From assembly GCA_049999805.1 (NCBI GenBank), contig JBNGIO010001022.1, positions 1-21,678 on the forward strand: a DNA stretch of 21,678 nt, written 5' to 3'. The notes under the pieces were generated by a model. It did not search any database, was not told the origin of the DNA, and saw only the letters and a program-made list of their open reading frames with translations. The translations under genes and the position numbers were made by a program. This document shows positions 17,601-21,678 of the stretch, in pieces (within the stretch, counting starts at the first letter, position 1; each line of letters opens with the position of its first letter). The DNA is from Folioceros fuciformis. Taxonomy: Eukaryota > Anthocerotophyta > Anthocerotopsida > Anthocerotales.

Positions 17601-20058
17601 TGATCCAAAGTCACGGGCAGGAGCAGCATCGAGATCTGCCTTTTGAAAATCTATGCTGGTGGATCTGTGTCTCATGTGATAGCTCGTTTGCTAATTGGGA
17701 GGCATTGTGGCATCATGTCAGCCTGTTGCATGCCGATCAGCTGATGCATCGTGCCCAGGCCATTGGTGGTGCCTTGTGGAAGCCACGGCAGTGTGTGTTG
17801 GGCGTGCATCAGGCAATTGGTTGGAAGTGCGAAACACCCTGTATAGAGATGTCCACTGGCCTGTTCACAGAATATGGGGCTTCTGTGGATTCTTCTAATG
17901 CTAATGGTGGCTTGGAGGTGCTTGGCACTGTATCTGATACTCAAGTGCCTTCATCACATAACCTACCAACAGTGCATCGGGGAAGAAGTAGGGGTAGACC
18001 TAGGGGGAGGGTAAGGGGTGGGGATAGACCTAGAGGCCAGAGCAGGGGCACAGTTAGATCATCAGACTTCGTGGATGGTGAACAGGAAGACATTATTGTA
18101 AAGAGAACGAAGTTAAATCCAAGTCCACAGGGCTGTGTGATGGCTAATGAAAAAGATATTGGACTTGTTAAAACAGATCAAAATCCGTTGGGTGCCATTG
18201 CAGACATGGCACCTGTACCACAACACAGGGTTGAGCAAGGTGCTGCAGAGGAGGAAACAGCATTGCTAGATCGTCGTGAAGGTGTTGAAGTGTCAAGGGA
18301 CTTCAAACCTTCGACGTGGGATATGGAAATGGATGGGCAGCGAGTTGTAAATGGGACCAGTTTGGGTGGGGGTGTAGGACATTTTCTTTGGGAACAGGAG
18401 CTTAGATTATCAGGGATAATAGCTGATTTTCGCTTTCCATCAAGGAACGCTCATGAACTCCAGCTATGTGAGGACTTGAGCCATGGGCTAGAGCCTTTGC
18501 AGGTGCCTTGTGTTGTTGACCGCGATGTGTTGGACATATTCTTTGATGGCCCCATTTCCCATGATGAGAAGCAGCGCAAGATATTAGAGCTTACTTCATG
18601 GAAGAACTTTGTCTATGTCAACAAACGATCTCTTGATCCATCGTTGGGCATTGATACAAAGGTAGAGTATCCAGTAGTGACATGATGGTATTTCCACAAG
18701 GAAACGTATTATGTCCTTCAACTTGTGGATGAAGCTCCTGCTTAGAGCAGTTTTTTTGATACGCCAGTTGTTGGTGTGCAGAATTTTCAGGTGGGATGTT
18801 CTTGTCCAATGGAGAAATGTGTGCCTGAGCACTGTGACCATGTCAAAATCTTCGACAATGACAATTGTGCTGCTTGTGACCTTCATGGACGTCCGATGCA
18901 TGGCAGGTTCCCATACGATGCAGATGGTCGGATAATCCTCCAGGTAGCGGGAATGTGGTTTCACACAACTCAGCCTCTTTCCTGTCTGACTTGCATCTCA
19001 GCGAGTATTGTTCCTCACGATGACAGTCTGTATGGGATGCGAGCGCAGGAGGGTTTCTTGGTGTACGAATGTAATTCAAGCTGTCACTGCTTGGAAGATT
19101 GCCAAAACAGAATCTTGCAAAAAGGAGTTCAAGTGAAGCTTCAAGTTTACAAAACGAGACATAAGGTACTGTTTCTTAGTTTTGTGTCCAAGCACTTAGA
19201 ACCTGGGCGTTTTTCCATGGCACGTTTGCAGCACACAGTCAGGGCTGTCTCATCTCGAGACTCTGCTGTAGGGCTGGGCTGTTAGGGCTGCTGAATCAAT
19301 TCCTCTAGGAACTTTCGTGTGTGAGTACGTTGGGGAGGTGCTAAGTGACAAGGAGGCAAACAAGAGAGGAGAAAGGTATGCTGCTGCCTTTTCAGAATGT
19401 CCCATCGTCGGGCTGAGTGATTTATGCCCTCCAAGGGCAGCAGGGCATGGGATTTTTTGCCTATGGGCATGACTGTCGCTTCTGGGCGATCTTAGATGGA
19501 TTGTACGATGAATCGACCAAGCTGGATTGCACTGGCATTCTGTGCAGGTACGACCAATTGGGCTGCAGCTACTTGTATGATATTGACGTCCACCTTGATA
19601 CTTCCGAGAGGGCGAGCAACAGAGTACGCCCTTATGTAATAGATGCAACGCACAACGGAAATGTTTCGCGCTTTATAAATCACAGGTAAAGCTTTTCCCT
19701 CGAGGTGTCTGTTCTGGTAATCGAAAATGAATTGCAGTCATTGACAGATTTCTTGGTGCAGTTGCTCTCCGAACCTTGTAAATTATCAGGTTCTTGTTGA
19801 GAGCATGGATTGCCAGCTTGCCCACATAGGCCTTTATGCCAGTCGCGATGTAAGTGAACTGACTGGGCCCTAATCGTAAGCCTACATCATTGTGTGCTTG
19901 AAAATCACTCCAATGATCCCTGCTGAAAGCCATCTTTAATGCTTGTGCAGATCGCTGTCGGGGAAGAGCTAGCGTATGACTATAGATACAAACTGCTACC
20001 CGGAAAGGGGTGTCCATGTCAGTGTGGATCTGCCAACTGTCGCGGAAGGCTGTATTAG
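14629..20058 (+). CDS. SUVR5: SUVR5-type histone H3K9 methyltransferase with C2H2 zinc fingers, ~1325 aa, eleven exons
   Basis: Exons: 14629-14919, 15271-15573, 15707-15817, 15905-16015, 16217-18661, 18782-18943, 19049-19165, 19272-19375, 19548-19685, 19762-19849, 19951-20058. All joins keep frame. The first splice makes [15 protein letters not shown], a SUVR5 signature. Two C-x9/10-C-x10-C-x2-H modules lie at 401-425 and 482-507. Three C2H2 fingers, each C-x2-C-x12-H-x4-H, start at C688, C722 and C756. An RG-rich, AT-hook-like tract (RGRPRGR) begins near 860. Pre-SET Cys clusters follow from about 1091 (CSC...CDHV, YECN...CHC...CQNR). The SET domain has [26 protein letters not shown] (split by an intron) and EELAYDY, and the post-SET is [12 protein letters not shown]. 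Arabidopsis SUVR5 deposits H3K9me2 at specific loci through its fingers and works with LDL1-type demethylases. All catalytic motifs look intact and length matches the family. Exon 1 is Gly/Ala-rich; its ATG is inferred. Confidence 0.93.
18003..18023 (+). other. G-quadruplex motif inside SUVR5 exon 5
   Basis: Four G-runs of 5, 3, 4 and 4 are separated by loops of 1, 3 and 1 bases on the coding strand, a strict match to the G3+N1-7 rule. It encodes part of the RG-rich tract. A further GGGG lies at 17991-17994. Folding is predicted from sequence only. Confidence 0.7.
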
Positions 20059-20985
20059 GAGGAACGGAGTTGCACAATATCACCAATTTTTGACAGAACT
20101 GCTTGTCTCTTGTTGACTGGTCTGCCTGGAAGGGCAAGCGAAGGGTTCTGCATCTTCAAGGACTTCGGCATCGTTGTTGTGAAACCTGGTCCTGTTAGTT
20201 GTAAATGGTATTACGTGGTTAGGCGGTGGCGTTCTAGTAAGTGGACCCGTGCCTGCCATGAAAGGTCGTCACGATCTGATGGAAGTCATGAGAGGAAAGG
20301 GAAAACGAGGATTCTGATGCTAGCATCGCCTACTTCTCTAATAGGGGCGTCAGTCAGTACTCTTCCTGTGGACGGACCTCTTTCCCCAAGATTATAAGTC
20401 ACTTATCAACACTAATTATTATACCAGTTGAAGGGAGAGTTTCAGTGTTCATTGAAAGCCGTGTTTCCAAGGACTGTACGCAAGTCTTACAGGAGGGTAT
20501 AAAGTGTTCTCTCTCAAACTGCTTCCCGCCTCTGTTGTCTTGGGGTAACGTGTTCGCCATCTGGCTGCCAGCTGTTCGATCGATGCGCTCCAGCAGATCC
20601 TACCATGACGACGAGGACTTGTTTCTGCGGCTTCGCGGCTCGACCAAACAACAGTCCTGAAGCTGAGACACAGGAAGTGACGGAATCACCGCAGTGAATC
20701 CTGGCTCGCATATTCAAAGCTTCCCAAGAATGTGAGAAGCGTTGTAAGCAAGTTGCCAGCGTGGGACATGGTATTCGTTGGACAGTTCACAGCTCTCACT
20801 TCATGTACATGTGCCACTACCGGTGGATCTGGACATCTGGAGAACGTCAAGCTGTCAACGGTGGTGGCGCCTGCTGCGAACTTGCAATTGAACATGGCGG
20901 TGGCGCTCACCTGTGCTGAAGCTTCAAACCAGGTACACGCGTAATCTTGCGACGTTGGCATGCTATCCAGGATGCGTGGTCCACG
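20059..20985. other. Intergenic region: SUVR5 3' flank and upstream DNA of the last gene
   Basis: Short open frames here (for example 20110-20397 on plus and 20686-20961 on minus) show no recognisable domain and no splice-linked continuation. No RNA gene or repeat was seen. CCACGT, an ACGT-core element of G-box type, directly abuts the TATA box at the right end. Confidence 0.45.
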
Positions 20986-20993
20986 TATATAAG
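20986..20993 (+). promoter_or_regulatory. TATA box (TATATAAG)
   Basis: A strong TATA match 134 nt upstream of the ATG at 21120, preceded by CCACGT (20981-20986). A start site about 30 nt downstream would give a leader of about 100 nt. This is the most convincing core promoter in the window. Confidence 0.55.
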
Positions 20994-21119
20994 GTGATCC
21001 TGGCCTCCGTTCATCAGCATCCTTGCCTGTTGCACTGGGAACTGTGTTTTCGTGTAGGTTGCATTGAAGTTCAAGGGTGAACTTGGAAGCTGGAACCGAT
21101 CGGTTGTCACCTATCTACC

Positions 21120-21678
21120 ATGGAATTCTCGGGCAAAGCTATGGCACGATTGGCGCTAGTAGTCGCTGTGAGTGCTGTTTGATACTGGTCTTTCAATGCC
21201 AAGGTTTTTACTGGAGCTTGATTCTTTTGGATGGTGGCTGAACTGTTGCTGCATTATTCGTATACAATTATGTGTTGCAGATCCTGGTGATTGCTGCAAC
21301 GGGCTCTCTAGGCGTGGAGGTGAGTAGTCTAGACTGTTCAGGTCGAAAGTGTTGTGATTTTGGAGGCCATTGTAACGGGTTGATGCTCATTTTGAGAAAT
21401 CGCGGGAGTGCCTGAAATTGAGCAGGGCTGGTCAAGTGGTCCCCGGAAGTTGCTGGCTACCAATGACGAGTGGTACAACCGTGATAAGCAGAGGGTGCGC
21501 GACGCCGCCTCTTCCAAGCCACAGGACGTGGAAGATGATGACGATGACAAAGACATGCTCGGCCACAGCTGGCATGCGACGTCAAGGTTTGTGACGCTGC
21601 AGACGGCAGAACATTTTAAGAAACACGGTGAGGAGAAAAAGAAGGGGGGAGACGAGCACAAGAAGGGGGACGACGAGC
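21120..21678 (+). CDS. Predicted secreted, highly charged protein of unknown function (3' end beyond window)
   Basis: Exons 21120-21167, 21281-21319 and 21426 to the edge, with phase-0 GTGAGT donors and CAG acceptors; 113 codons are visible. Residues 1-29 look like a signal peptide (or an N-terminal anchor): a basic start, then LALVVAILVIAATGSLG (residues 11-27). The intron after codon 16 splits its hydrophobic core. The mature part begins GWSSGPRKLLATNDEWYN, has an acidic DDDDDK run near residue 77, and becomes a Lys/Glu/Asp/Gly low-complexity tail (KKHGEEKKKGGDEHKKGDDE) running off the window. A dibasic RK lies soon after the predicted cleavage site. I do not recognise a family. The TATA box upstream and good splice signals support a real gene. 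The frame is open at the window end, so length and C-terminus are unknown. Confidence 0.7.

Noticed and set aside
20686-20961. 91-codon minus-strand frame near the last gene
   Set aside because: No domain, and it lies in the upstream region of the TATA-driven final gene on the opposite strand.
1-21678. CRISPR arrays, tRNA or rRNA genes, intact transposons, viral genes
   Set aside because: None seen. Repeats are confined to the left 1 kb and have no spacer regularity, and no transposase, integrase or reverse transcriptase motifs appear in any frame.

Overview
This is a nuclear land-plant window. It has spliceosomal GT-AG introns of roughly 75-350 nt and plant-type genes: a PADRE/DUF4228 protein, a PLS-class PPR protein, a SUVR5-type histone methyltransferase and a plastid-targeted-looking glutathionyl-hydroquinone reductase. 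The style of the PPR protein, the short introns and the close gene spacing suggest a non-seed plant (bryophyte or lycophyte grade). That is an inference, and I cannot name the species.

Layout: 1-1049 is gene-poor and AT-rich, with two families of short tandem repeats. A single-exon PADRE/DUF4228 gene (1619-2491, +) converges on a small three-exon gene of unknown function (3185-4079, -). Next is a five-exon xi-class GST / glutathionyl-hydroquinone reductase (4497-5976, -). It is divergent from a seven-exon FAM192A/PSME3IP1 (NIP30) homologue (6501-7655, +), and the shared 524-nt spacer carries a telobox and an upstream ORF. FAM192A lies tail-to-tail with an intronless TRAPPC12 homologue (7821-9656, -). 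TRAPPC12 is divergent from a two-exon PPR gene (10057-12405, +).

From 12914 to 14171 lies a decayed but still intron-bearing copy of the 20S proteasome subunit alpha5 gene. It has frameshifts, an in-frame stop and ruined splice sites. An eleven-exon SUVR5 gene (14629-20058, +) follows, with three C2H2 fingers and a complete pre-SET/SET/post-SET region. The right edge cuts a gene for a predicted secreted, highly charged protein (21120 onward, +).

The genes are unrelated housekeeping or regulatory genes (vesicle tethering, detoxification, organelle RNA processing, chromatin, stress response). I see no operon-like system, CRISPR array or intact mobile element. The most notable items are the proteasome pseudogene, the small unknown gene, the repeat-rich left end, a G-quadruplex-forming run inside the SUVR5 coding sequence, and the uncharacterised secreted protein. 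All exon models were built by eye from splice signals, reading frame and remembered family similarity; none was checked by alignment or transcripts.
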